In this document: positions 33,957 to 43,300 of the stretch, piece by piece
Layout: each line of letters begins with the position of its first letter
How positions within the stretch are numbered: the first letter of the stretch is position 1
DNA from: Hellea sp039977295
GTDB lineage: Bacteria; Pseudomonadota; Alphaproteobacteria; Caulobacterales; Maricaulaceae
Length of the DNA stretch: 64,000 nucleotides
Direction of reading: 5' to 3'
Assembly (NCBI GenBank): GCA_039977295.1
Contig: JBDWDN010000003.1
Location: 806,001-870,000 of the forward strand
The notes under the pieces: model-generated
Told to the model about the DNA's origin: nothing
What the model saw: the letters and a program-made list of their open reading frames with translations, nothing else
Databases searched by the model: none
Translations under genes and position numbers: made by a program

Positions 33957-35033
33957 TTACTCCAAATCAAGCATGTCTTTTATTTTCAGCTTTATGCCTT
34001 GCGCCGTCCCAGGGTCTTTCCAATTGGGTTCGCCATATTCCAGCAATGGGAAGATATCTATGCGGGTCTTTAGGGTAGGGTGTTGCGCATATAAATCCTT
34101 CAGAACGATATTCATATTGCCTTCGAGCCAGTCATGATCGGCGCGGCTATAGACCAAAAATTGAGTGTCTGATTTGAGGAAATATTCCACCAATAATCTG
34201 AGCTGCGGACGGTCGCCGCTTGAATCTTCCTGTTTAAACCCTGAATAATGTATGACAATTAAATCGGGATCAAAATGGGTGATGGCTTCATAGCGGTGCC
34301 AGGTGGGGGAGATTAGCTCTTTTTGGGCCCGTAGGGGCAGGTCCGCTAGAATGCCGCTAAGTGTGTCGGCATTTGTGCCCCCTTCGGCCTTTACCTGTTC
34401 ATCATAAATACGGGCCGGGTGGGCAGAATCCATAATCATTATTAAAGGCGGCTCGGCTAAGACCTGGCTCTTATCGAAAAGAACAAAGGCCAGTAATGCA
34501 AGACAGGCCAGCGAGAGCGCGGCAATTAAGCCGCTTCTAATTTTTCGCCTCCGCGCCCGCGCCGGAGAATCTGCAGATTGAGAATCCCCAGAATGAAGAT
34601 CTGCAGGGGGAGAAATTGCGGGAGGCGAGTTTACAGAGGGACTATCCAGAGCAGGAGAGTCCATAGGAGGGTCTCCTGGGATGTCTTCAGGCTTATCAGC
34701 TTTTGTCTTATCTTTTACCTCAAGCGTGTCTATGGCATCAAGGGTGACCGTGAACTTATAACCTTGCTTGGGAATGGTTTGAATATAGTCATGTTTACCG
34801 CGCGTATCGCCAAGGGCTTTGCGCAGCAAAGATATGGCGCGAGATAACCGTTCATCCCCGCCAAAGCCAACACCCCACACTTGATCGATTAAACGCTCGC
34901 GCGTGACGACCTTGCCGGCATTGTCAATAAGAACCGTTAAGACCTCCATGACTTTCGGCTCAATGGAAAACTGTCCAGCGGGCCCATCTATCTGATGCGC
35001 TTCGAAGTCTATTTCTGTCTGTCCAATTTGCAT
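33957..35033 (-). CDS. CadC/ToxR-like membrane-spanning winged-helix regulator
   Basis: 358 aa. Residues ~1-100 are an OmpR/PhoB-type winged helix (FSIEPKVMEVLTVLIDNAGKVVTRERLIDQVWG, ERLSRAISLLRKALGD, YIQTIPKQGYKFTV). A disordered linker follows, with repeated DSP/SPP units (residues ~125-165) and an Arg-rich stop-transfer; one membrane helix (LIAALSLACLALLAFVLF, ~172-190) and a ~165-residue periplasmic domain. There is no receiver domain, so it would bind DNA directly from the membrane. The periplasmic part resembles no sensor I recognise (MIMDSAHPARIYDEQV ...; LIVIHYSGFKQ). Confidence 0.85.
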   Translation of the reverse strand: MQIGQTEIDFEAHQIDGPAGQFSIEPKVMEVLTVLIDNAGKVVTRERLIDQVWGVGFGGDERLSRAISLLRKALGDTRGKHDYIQTIPKQGYKFTVTLDAIDTLEVKDKTKADKPEDIPGDPPMDSPALDSPSVNSPPAISPPADLHSGDSQSADSPARARRRKIRSGLIAALSLACLALLAFVLFDKSQVLAEPPLIMIMDSAHPARIYDEQVKAEGGTNADTLSGILADLPLRAQKELISPTWHRYEAITHFDPDLIVIHYSGFKQEDSSGDRPQLRLLVEYFLKSDTQFLVYSRADHDWLEGNMNIVLKDLYAQHPTLKTRIDIFPLLEYGEPNWKDPGTAQGIKLKIKDMLDLE

Positions 35034-35231
35034 GCATTTCCCAAGTCTGAATAACCGATATGACAGGGCTAAACCAAATATACTAGCCCTAAGAACTCCC
35101 TAAGAAATTCCTTTAAACTCCCACAAGACTTATTTCGGGCTGGCGGTCATGTCTGAAGCTGTCGTATCGGGGCGCGTTATGCGTATGGGGCGCATATCAA
35201 GAATGCACATAATTCGATGCACAAAACCGGC

Positions 35232-35263
35232 GAGGGAGTCAGGCATTACGCCGTGACTCCCTC
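35232..35263. repeat. Strong stem-loop, 10-bp perfect arms
   Basis: GAGGGAGTCA (35232-35241) pairs with TGACTCCCTC (35254-35263); an inner GGC/GCC pairing extends the stem over a short ATTAC loop. Only a broken T-stretch (GTATATTTTC) follows on the plus strand, so it is an imperfect terminator at best. Confidence 0.6.
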
Positions 35264-35442
35264 CCGTATATTTTCAGTTTAATTAATTTGAGTTTTCACA
35301 CTCGGGGCATAGCTTAATGCACGATCCTGAAGAGCCGAATTCCTGCGCCTATTCGGTCCCTTAAATCTCAAACGGAACGGCGCCAGCATAGGCTGCAACT
35401 TAATCCGCATAAATGTCCATTTTTACCTCGCATTCCATTCAC

Positions 35443-35458
35443 CCCGTTAAGTAACGGG
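35443..35458. repeat. 16-bp palindrome
   Basis: CCCGTTA-AG-TAACGGG, perfect 7-bp arms with a 2-nt centre. Size and symmetry are those of a dimeric regulator site. No gene starts nearby, apart from the tRNA, which is transcribed toward it. Confidence 0.4.
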
Positions 35459-35605
35459 ATCTATCTCCCAGACGTTGGTCTTGGTGATGGGCCTTGTCAT
35501 GCGATGGGGTGAGTGGTTTTTATGGGTGATGCTTCTATCCCCAAACTCCCACCTCACGGAGAAATATCTTTGAAATCACTGGGTCCGGTTAGGACCAGCA
35601 GGAAC

Positions 35606-35696
35606 TGGAGGTGAGGATGGGATTCGAACCCACGTTAGGCTACTAACCTAAACACGCTTTCCAAGCGTGCGCCTTAAACCACTCGGCCACCTCACC
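35606..35696 (-). tRNA. tRNA-Ser (anticodon GGA)
   Basis: A complete class-II tRNA on the minus strand: acceptor GGTGAGG/CCTCACC, D-stem GCC/GGC, anticodon stem CACGC/GCGTG with loop TTGGAAA (anticodon GGA at 35662-35660), a long variable arm with TTAGG/CCTAA, and T-arm GTGGG-TTCGAAT-CCCAT. CCA is encoded. The discriminator base is U where bacterial tRNA-Ser normally has G. Reads UCC and UCU codons. Confidence 0.95.
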
Positions 35697-35880
35697 TCTG
35701 AGGCATTGTCACCTCGGGTGGCCCGAGGGGGTTTGAGATAGGCCTAGGCTTATCTCTTTTGTTTGTCTGCTAAAGCAGACGGGCAGTGTCGTTTCGAGCA
35801 TATCCATGGACACGCTCTGTGGAAGCGCGGCGTATATCCTTATCGCTCTGCATTCTCAAGCCCTTTTAGAGGGATTCGAC
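35697..35880. other. Non-coding cluster of short hairpins upstream of tRNA-Ser
   Basis: Contains three successive stem-loops: CCTCGGG-TGG-CCCGAGG (near 35713), GAGATA-GGC..GCT-TATCTC followed by TTTTGTTT (35735-35756, terminator-like on the plus strand), and GTCTGC-TAAA-GCAGAC (near 35765). The tRNA promoter should lie here on the minus strand. No ORF. Confidence 0.4.
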
Positions 35881-35919
35881 AGATGTTATTTCAGTTGCTA
35901 ACGTCAGTTCCATAGGAGA

Positions 35920-35960
35920 CATCTGGGAGGATGCCATCTGGGAGGATGCCATCTGGGAGG
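35920..35960 (+). repeat. Tandem 15-nt repeat carrying three Shine-Dalgarno copies
   Basis: CATCTGGGAGGATGC occurs twice in full and a third time truncated (CATCTGGGAGG), ending 4 nt before the ATG of the YbdK-type gene. Each unit carries GGGAGG; the last is correctly placed for that ATG. The first two units each provide an SD-less ATG 1-nt out of register, giving a 20-codon upstream frame (35931 on) that overlaps the true start. Confidence 0.8.
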
Positions 35961-35964
35961 TTAA

Positions 35965-37092
35965 ATGGGCGACGCGCTGACAATTGGAGTTGAAGAGGAA
36001 TATCTTCTGGTCTGTCCGGATACGCGCGCAGCGGTGAAAAGCCCGCCTAAGGGCTTTATGAAAATTTGCCGCGAGCGTATTGGCGAGCGCGTGACGCCAG
36101 AATTTTTGCGCTGCCAAATTGAAATCGCGACAGGGATTTGCGCGACTGTCGCGGATGCGCGCGCCGAGATTGCGGACCTTCGCGGCACTATAGCCGAGAT
36201 TGCGATTGATCATGATATGCGCCTCATGGCGGCTTCGACCCATCCTTTTACGCCTTGGAAAACCCAGAAAGCGACAGAGGGCGACCGTTACGAGCAGCTC
36301 GACGCGGATATGCAGGGCGCAATCCGGCGCATGATGATTTGCGGGATGCATGTGCATATCGGGCTGGAAAATCCTGAATATCGCATCGATGTACAAAATC
36401 AGATGCGCTATTTCTTGCCGCATATGCTTGCGCTCACCACTAGCTCTCCGTTTTGGGAAGGACGGCTTATGGGCATGAAATCTTACCGCCTCTCTGTCTT
36501 TGACGGCATGCCGCGCACGGGCATCCCCGAAGAGCTGGATAGTTTTGGCGAATATGAGCGGCTGATTAATACCATTATCAAAGCGGGGGCGATTGAAGAT
36601 AGCTCTAAAATATGGTGGGATATTCGGCCCTCTGCAAAATTCCCAACCCTTGAAATGCGTATCTGCGATATCTGCACACGGCTGGATGATGCCATGACCG
36701 TGGCGGCGATTTACCAATCACTGACGCGGCGTATCTTGCGGCTGAAAGAAACCAATATGAAATGGCGCGTCTATCCCGCCTTTCTGATTGAAGAAAACCG
36801 CTGGATGGCGCAGCGCCACGGCGTGACGGGCGGCCTCATTGATTTAGGGCGCGGCGATGTCGTGCCTTTTGCGGATTTATTGGAACAGCTTATAGACTGG
36901 ATTGAAGAGGACGCGCAGGCGCTGGGCTGTTGGGACGAAGTCTGCCACGCCCGCGAAATTTTGCGGCGAGGCTCAAGCGCCTGCCGTCAATTAGAGGTCT
37001 ATCACGCGCAACAGTCTAAGGGCGCTCGCAAACGCGACGCTCTGAAAGCGGTGGTCGATCAATTGGTCGCGGAGACGGTTGAAGGGCTTTAG
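35965..37092 (+). CDS. YbdK-type carboxylate-amine ligase (GCS2 family)
   Basis: 375 aa. Opening LTIGVEEEYLLV is the glutamate-cysteine ligase type-2 signature (EEE metal/ATP site); further matches are TPEFLRCQIEIATGIC, MAASTHPFTPW, CGMHVHIGLEN, SKIWWDIRPSAKFPTLEMRICD and RYGV-like RHGVTGGLIDL. YbdK shows weak gamma-glutamylcysteine ligase activity in vitro, but the physiological reaction of this family is unsettled. A 283-codon open frame on the opposite strand is a shadow. Its unusual triplicated ribosome-binding site is described separately. Confidence 0.88.
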   Translation: MGDALTIGVEEEYLLVCPDTRAAVKSPPKGFMKICRERIGERVTPEFLRCQIEIATGICATVADARAEIADLRGTIAEIAIDHDMRLMAASTHPFTPWKTQKATEGDRYEQLDADMQGAIRRMMICGMHVHIGLENPEYRIDVQNQMRYFLPHMLALTTSSPFWEGRLMGMKSYRLSVFDGMPRTGIPEELDSFGEYERLINTIIKAGAIEDSSKIWWDIRPSAKFPTLEMRICDICTRLDDAMTVAAIYQSLTRRILRLKETNMKWRVYPAFLIEENRWMAQRHGVTGGLIDLGRGDVVPFADLLEQLIDWIEEDAQALGCWDEVCHAREILRRGSSACRQLEVYHAQQSKGARKRDALKAVVDQLVAETVEGL

Positions 37093-37197
37093 GGGTTTTT
37101 CAAAGCGCGTTTTGAAATCCTATTCTCGTAAAGTGAATGATAAGGTCATTGCAGTAAAAGGGTGTTTCACGCCGTAATTTTGTCAGGGAACACTGTA

Positions 37198-37590
37198 ATG
37201 ACCACCTATACCATCCAAGGCGCAGATTTGGGTATTCGCGAAGAGGGCCCTTTGGAAAATGCGCGGCAGGCTCATCGCCTTTTTCAGTCATTTGATTGGC
37301 AAAAAGAGCTGGAGCTGCAAAGTCAGCTAGAGGCGGAGGACAAATTTGGTTGCCCGCCAGGACTGCTCATAAATCCGGGAGATTTTGAATATCTACACTT
37401 TTGCCCAAATTTAGAGGGCACTATGGCAGTCTATTGCACAGCCGATGTGCCTTATAAGTTTCTGGGGCTGTTTAATACCACAAAATCAACACTCTTGGAA
37501 TCAGAGGGCGTAAACAAAAACCGAGTCCTACCTATCATCACAAATTTTCTGGAGGGCAATAATGAGTGGCTTATCGCGCATTTAATATAG
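37198..37590 (+). CDS. Hypothetical protein, 130 aa
   Basis: ATG at 37198 with GGGA 10 nt upstream; an upstream in-frame GTG is less likely. The product (MTTYTIQGADLGIREEGPLENA ... LEGNNEWLIAHLI) is acidic, has no signal peptide or membrane segment, and no motif that I recognise. It stands alone between the YbdK gene and a convergent gene. Confidence 0.55.
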   Translation: MTTYTIQGADLGIREEGPLENARQAHRLFQSFDWQKELELQSQLEAEDKFGCPPGLLINPGDFEYLHFCPNLEGTMAVYCTADVPYKFLGLFNTTKSTLLESEGVNKNRVLPIITNFLEGNNEWLIAHLI

Positions 37591-37690
37591 GATTATCGAG
37601 TGGCCACGGCCCTTATACTTTCCATATAATTCAGCATGAGCCGGAAGGTCGCCTTTGGCGGCAAAACATAATATCTGCGTTCACTTAAAA

Positions 37691-38458
37691 TTAGACTGAT
37701 TTTTTTAAATAAGGCCGCAGGGTTTCAATATGTGTTGTGACGTAGGCGTCTTGTTCGGGCAGTGGGGCTTTACCAGATAGATAACGATCATAAAGTTGGG
37801 CGAAAAATAAATCGACTGGCGCATCATGAGTGAGCCAGCTTTGCTTTAAGTTTTTCAATTCCACCTTGAATGTCTCAATTTGGTTTTCTTCTATCCAATC
37901 ATCGAATTCATACCACAGCGTTTCAGTCTCAATTGGAAGTTCAATATTGGCTAACGTCAGTTTTTTGGCTTCGCGTTTGACGTCGGCAATATTAGAGACC
38001 CCGAAGGCCTCACAAAATTGGGTCGCTAATAACAATTCTATATGTGCAGCGCCGGATAAATATAGTTTGATACTTTCGATCTGTTCCTCAGCAAACATCT
38101 GAATTTTCACCAAATTCTTGAAGAGGGGCTTTGAACCATCATGTTCTACTTGAAACCGAAACGTCAAAAACCGCTTTAATGCAGGTAGGATTTCTTCAAA
38201 GGCTTTGCTTTTTGGTTCCCATTTTAGGTGTTTATATTGCTCGCCAAGAGGTCTGGCAGAGAACGACGCAATGGAATAACCCGTTTTTGTTGTTTCTATC
38301 TTAAACTCAAAGAGCATTCTGTTACTTTTAATTTCATGTCGATAATAAGGTAGCTCAGAGTAATTTTCAAAAGGGCATTCTCGATATTTAGTTTTTGAAA
38401 CGTTATCAAAAAGAAGCCAATCGGAATCCGAACTTTCTCTAATGCTTACTGGCTTCAT
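37691..38458 (-). CDS. Hypothetical protein, 255 aa
   Basis: Starts MKPVSIRESSDSDWLLFDN and ends HIETLRPYLKKSV. Soluble, rich in Lys/Glu/Phe, no recognised motif. Its lower GC content and AT-rich codon choice than those of neighbouring housekeeping genes suggest acquired or fast-evolving DNA. It is flanked by non-coding gaps and the 291-nt region to its right shows no feature beyond AT-rich sequence. Confidence 0.6.
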   Translation of the reverse strand: MKPVSIRESSDSDWLLFDNVSKTKYRECPFENYSELPYYRHEIKSNRMLFEFKIETTKTGYSIASFSARPLGEQYKHLKWEPKSKAFEEILPALKRFLTFRFQVEHDGSKPLFKNLVKIQMFAEEQIESIKLYLSGAAHIELLLATQFCEAFGVSNIADVKREAKKLTLANIELPIETETLWYEFDDWIEENQIETFKVELKNLKQSWLTHDAPVDLFFAQLYDRYLSGKAPLPEQDAYVTTHIETLRPYLKKSV

Positions 38459-38749
38459 TTAAGATAATCCTTGTTCTCAAGTCTGCTACACTAGATTATG
38501 AATGTTATAGCTTCAATATATCCTGATAGAGACTGCTAACACTATTGGAGAGCTTTTCCTTAAGCATTTTGAAACGCCCGGCGGATGTCCGCTTTTCTGC
38601 CATAAGACAGATATTTATTGCGTCAGTTCACGAAGACTGAAGAGCTTTCGTGTCGTCAGCACTTCATTAATCTTGATCCAATCTAAATCTAATCTCTAAA
38701 ACTGCGCTCAGACACTAGCCAATTGGGCTGGTTTTGTTATGACAGGCCT

Positions 38750-39601
38750 ATGACCAATAGACCCAACACTAAAATACCAAGGCGTAAGGTCGCCCCCGTT
38801 TATACGCAGTCAAATAGGTCCGGCGCGCCAGTCGTTTCCGCGCCTTTTGTTGGGACTGAGGCTTATGAATCTATTTTGGCCACCAATGACACACCGCTTT
38901 TTATCTTTGGCGATCACGCCTCCAAACATATTCCAGAGGAATATGATAATTTGGGGCTGAGCGGGGCTGATCTGACGCGCCATATTGCTTGGGACATTGG
39001 GACAGAGACGGTGCTGCGCGAGCTTTGCGGACATTTTGGTTGCGGCGGTCAGTTGGCGGGCGTCTCGCGTCTGGTGATTGATTTAAACCGCGCCCCAGAT
39101 GCCCTTGGCCTTATCCCTGTGGTCAGTGATGGGACGCTAGTGACGGGTAATGAAAATCTGACTGACGCGGCGCGCCAAGACCGTATTGACCGCTTTTATA
39201 CGCCTTATCATGCGGCGCTGGGAACCGCGCTAGACGCGCTGGATGACCCGCTTGTGCTCTCTGTGCACAGCTTCACGGCCAAGCCAGATCTAGGTGATTA
39301 CCGCTTAACTGATATAGGGCTGTTGGTGAAGGATGATGAAGATAGCGCCGAGCAATTGCGCGAGATGTTTATGCGTTTGGGACGGGCTTTTACCATTGGC
39401 ATGAACCAGCCTTATTCCGCCCATGATTTAAACCATACGATTGATGCTAATGTTGCGCCGCGCGGTCTGCGTCACCTTGCAATTGAGGTGCGCCAAGACC
39501 ATATCGACACTCCTGATAAGGCCCGCGACATTGCGAGCGTTTTGGCCGGCCGGCTTGAACCGCTCGTCAATCGTAGCCGCATCACTATTATCAAGCCTTA
39601 A
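38750..39601 (+). CDS. N-formylglutamate amidohydrolase family protein
   Basis: 283 aa from ATG 38750. Motifs of the HutG/N-formylglutamate deformylase fold: FIFGDHASKHIPEEYDNLG (metal His and Asp region), TRHIAWDIGTE, SRLVIDLNRAP, FYTPYHAAL, LSVHSFTAK and HLAIEVRQDHI (Glu). Family members act on N-formyl amino acids or related amides. No histidine-utilisation genes are adjacent, so the natural substrate is uncertain. Followed 37 nt later by msrA. Confidence 0.85.
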   Translation: MTNRPNTKIPRRKVAPVYTQSNRSGAPVVSAPFVGTEAYESILATNDTPLFIFGDHASKHIPEEYDNLGLSGADLTRHIAWDIGTETVLRELCGHFGCGGQLAGVSRLVIDLNRAPDALGLIPVVSDGTLVTGNENLTDAARQDRIDRFYTPYHAALGTALDALDDPLVLSVHSFTAKPDLGDYRLTDIGLLVKDDEDSAEQLREMFMRLGRAFTIGMNQPYSAHDLNHTIDANVAPRGLRHLAIEVRQDHIDTPDKARDIASVLAGRLEPLVNRSRITIIKP

Positions 39602-39638
39602 CCGGCCCCTAGATTTAGCTAGCTTTACGGAGCCTGTC

Positions 39639-40250
39639 ATGACGCAAACGATACCAAATTTTGAAAATCAACTCTGCGCGAGTTCAACGCATTTCGTGAA
39701 CGGCAAAGATATGTTTAGCGGCTTCCCAGATGGGACCGAGCAAGTGCAGCTTGGCATGGGCTGTTTTTGGGGCGCAGAGCGTATCATGTGGAAACTCGGC
39801 GGCGTCCACGTCACATCTGTGGGCTATGCAGGCGGGCACACGGCTGACCCTGATTATCCAAAGACCTGCAAAGGTGATACGGGCCATGCCGAGATGGTGC
39901 ATATGGTTTATGACCCCAAAGTCATTTCCTTTGACGAGATTTTGAAAGCGTTTTTTGAGAACCATGACCCGACCCAAGGTGACCGCCAAGGCAATGATCG
40001 CGGCCCGCAATATCGCAGCGCGATTTTCACCTATACGGATGACCAAATGAGCCGTGCCAAAGAGGCAGCTGAGCGCTATGCAGAGGCCTATGGCCGTCCT
40101 GTCACAACGGAGCTGCGCGAAGCACCGACTTATTTCGCGGCCGAGGATTATCATCAGCAATATTTAGCGAAGAACCCACAAGGCTATTGCATGCACGGCC
40201 CGACAGGCATTGTCTGTCACCTGCCTGAGCGCGCGCCTGAAAAGGTCTAA
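39639..40250 (+). CDS. msrA: Peptide-methionine (S)-S-oxide reductase
   Basis: 203 aa from ATG 39639 (CGGAG upstream); the longer frame that runs back through the amidohydrolase gene is rejected. LGMGCFWGAERIMW contains catalytic Cys42; VGYAGG, GHAEMVHMVYDP and FFENHDPTQGDRQGNDRGPQYRSAIF are the MsrA hallmarks. Repairs oxidised methionine in proteins. A Cys in the C-terminal GYCMHGPTGIVC segment could serve as a resolving residue. No MsrB is adjacent. Confidence 0.95.
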   Translation: MTQTIPNFENQLCASSTHFVNGKDMFSGFPDGTEQVQLGMGCFWGAERIMWKLGGVHVTSVGYAGGHTADPDYPKTCKGDTGHAEMVHMVYDPKVISFDEILKAFFENHDPTQGDRQGNDRGPQYRSAIFTYTDDQMSRAKEAAERYAEAYGRPVTTELREAPTYFAAEDYHQQYLAKNPQGYCMHGPTGIVCHLPERAPEKV

Positions 40251-40347
40251 AACCTGCAGGTATTTAAATATAGTTCTATCTCTGTAATTGCAGTCGAGCG
40301 CGTTACATTTACCTAAGGGTGTGTTATGCTCCGCGCAGGAGCGGGCT

Positions 40348-43300
40348 ATGCGTAAATTTAATTTTGATAATCTGGCGATAGCGAGCAGCGAATATGATGG
40401 GCTTGATCAGCTTTGGGGCGATGCGCTCAAGGTGCCTTCATTTGACCTAGCTCTATTTGCCCCGCAGCCTGGGCCGTTAAATATGACCGTGAACCTCACC
40501 AATGGGGACGATGTTTATACGGCGAGTTCCAATGAAGTCGTGAACGGTCTTGATGGCAATGATGATTTGAAGGCTGGCGGCAATAGCATCACGCTGAACG
40601 GTGATGGCGGCGATGACATTTTACGGGACTCTTCTGCAGGCGTTAACATCCTAAATGGAGGTAGTGGCGCAGATTTCATCAGGATTGAAGGATCAGGCTC
40701 GGTAGGGAATGGTGGGGATGGGGATGATACCATTTTCGTTCAATATGACGGATCATTTGGCAATGGAGATGCCGGAGACGATATTATCACGGCGACCCTT
40801 TGGACGGCGTCATTTATAACGCTGGACGGCGGAACGGGAACAGATACCTTCATTCTTCGCTACCAAGATTTTGAGGATATCAATGGCCAAAACCGTTATG
40901 GCGGAACGATGGATATGTCTACGGGCATGGGCAGCGGGGATTACAATGTCGCGGTTTCTGGATTTGAAAGCCTAGATTTTGTCGGCGGCGGAGAGTCGGA
41001 CAACGTCATCGGCAGCGCAGGCGATGATATCATCAAAGATGGCGGGTCTTATACCTTCTTTGATTGTTGTGGCGGTTCTTTCTATGGCCAGGGCAATAAT
41101 GACACGCTTTACGGCATGGCGGGCGATGACATCATCATTGGCACAGGCGGAACAGATATTTTGGATGGCGGCGACGGTAATGACACGATCACCAGCGGAG
41201 CCGATTTCATTAGCGGCGTAGACGATCCTGTAAATAACTTTTATTCCGAAACGGTGCGAGAAAGCGCAGCCACCATGAATGGCGGCGCGGGCGATGATAC
41301 CATTATGAGCTTTGGTAACGACACGATTGATGGCGGGGCGGGCGATGATGTTATCATTATGGGCCGCAGCGAGCGCGATACGGCGACGACGACTGAGGGC
41401 GGCGCAGGTATTGACGAAATTAATTTCTCAAACCTTGATCCTGATGAGGGCGGCGGCGCGGCCAATTCGCTCTTGGTTGTTGACCTCCAGGGCCAAGCTT
41501 ACTCGCTGCGCAATTCGGATACGAATACAGTTTTATTCATCGACACATTTGGGGTCTTTGAAAATGTCACAGGCAGTGAATATCGCGATGTGCTGCAAGG
41601 CGACGGGCTCGACAATGTTCTGCAGGGCCTAGGCGGAGATGATAATCTCCAAGGGCGTGCCGGCAATGACACGGCTGTTTATGCGTCCGCCAATGTGAGT
41701 GATTACATCTTCACTGAAACGGCTCCTGGTGAATATACCGTGGAGGCGCTAGCGACCAATGAGGGCACAGATACGCTAACGGGGATACAAACCATACGCC
41801 TTGGCGGCGTTGACGGCACGGATTACGATATTGCGGTGCTTTTAAATGCGGGCGGCCCTGTCACGCTGACGCCGGGTAATGATACTTATACAGGCACCGT
41901 GGGGGATGATATTATCACGGCCTTAGCGGGCGATGATATTATTTTCGCGATTGAGGGTGATGATATTTTGAACGGCGGAGAAGGCGCGGACGCGCTTGAT
42001 GGCGGCGCCGGGAATGACACCGCGACTTATATTGATGAGGCCAGCGCGGTTAATATTAATCTGCGCACAGGGACCGTTAGCGGCGCAGCTGCGGGCGATA
42101 GCTATGTCGATATTGAAAATATCACGGGTACGGATTTTGATGACACTATCACAGGGGACTTTGGCAATAACATCCTGACGGGCGGGCTGGGCATTGATAC
42201 GCTTAATGGGGACGTCGGCGATGATGTGTTACACGGCGGCGACGGCTCCGACACGCTTAATGGCGGAGACGGTTCCGATACGCTCAATGGCGGCGCGGGC
42301 GATGATATCCTCAATGGCGGCGATGGTAACGACTTCCTTTATGGCGGCGACGGCAATGATACGCTGACAGGCGGGCCGGGTAATCTCGCTGTCGATCTTC
42401 CTGACTATCTCTTTGGCGAGGCGGGTAACGATACGCTCAATTCAGGCGGTAATGGTACAGTGGGTGACGTTTTGCTCGTCGGCGGTGAGGGCGATGATAT
42501 CATTAACGGTACTGGCGATATGAATGAGTATGCCGTCTTTAGCTCAGCCAATACGGCCGATTATGAATTTGTAGAATTAGCGCCGAACCAATTCCGTGTC
42601 ACGGCGCTGAATGGGAATATGGACGGGATTGATATTCTAACTGATATTTCCTTTGTGCGCCTAGGCGGCGTTAACGGAACAGATTACGACATCACGACAT
42701 TGTTGGCCCCTGCAGGGCCGATCGATCTGACCAATGGTGATGATGACTATACTGGCACAGCCGGGGACGACATCGTCAATGGTCTGGACGGAAATGACAT
42801 CATTAACGGCGCGGATGGCAATGATACGCTAAATGGTGATGCGGGTAATGATACGCTAAATGGCGGGCTCGGTAATGATACGCTCAATGGCGGCGATGGC
42901 GACGACATCCTGTCGGGAGGAAAAGGCGCGAACGCTTTTGATGGCGGCGCAGGAATGGATACCGTGTCTTATGAGACTGAACTCGGTGAAGTCACCATAG
43001 ACATGCTCACAGGAGAGACGTCGGAAGCCGCTAATGGGGATAGCTTTGTCAGCATTGAAAACATCACAGGCTCTATCTTTCGCAATATCCTGCGCGGCGA
43101 CAGCGCAGATAACGTTTTCATAGGCGGAGCTCTCAATGATATTCTGCAAGGCCGAAATGGTAATGACACGCTTATCGGCGGCGCTGGCAATGATAACATT
43201 AATGGCGGACGCGGCGAAGATGTTCTCTTTGGCGGTGAAGGTAATGATGGTTTGAATGGCCGCCAAGGCTTTGAGGTTGACGATGATTACGCCGTCTATA

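Larger units (their letters stand above)
35034..35605. other. Long non-coding region with inverted repeats, before tRNA-Ser
   Basis: 572 nt with no credible ORF on either strand. It contains two strong inverted repeats, at 35232-35263 and 35443-35458 (listed separately), and a small GGTCC-GGTTA-GGACC hairpin at 35582-35596, directly 3' of the tRNA, which may help end the tRNA transcript. Part of it could encode a small RNA, but I recognise no known family. Confidence 0.5.

Noticed and set aside
35866..36717. 283-codon open frame on the minus strand inside the YbdK-type gene
   Set aside because: It lies entirely antisense to a gene with clear GCS2 motifs; its product is His/Arg/Pro-rich without motifs and its start region is simply the reverse of the tandem SD repeats.
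39441..39638. 66-codon N-terminal extension of msrA
   Set aside because: It runs through the 3' end of the amidohydrolase gene in another frame and adds no MsrA-like sequence; ATG 39639 has an SD.
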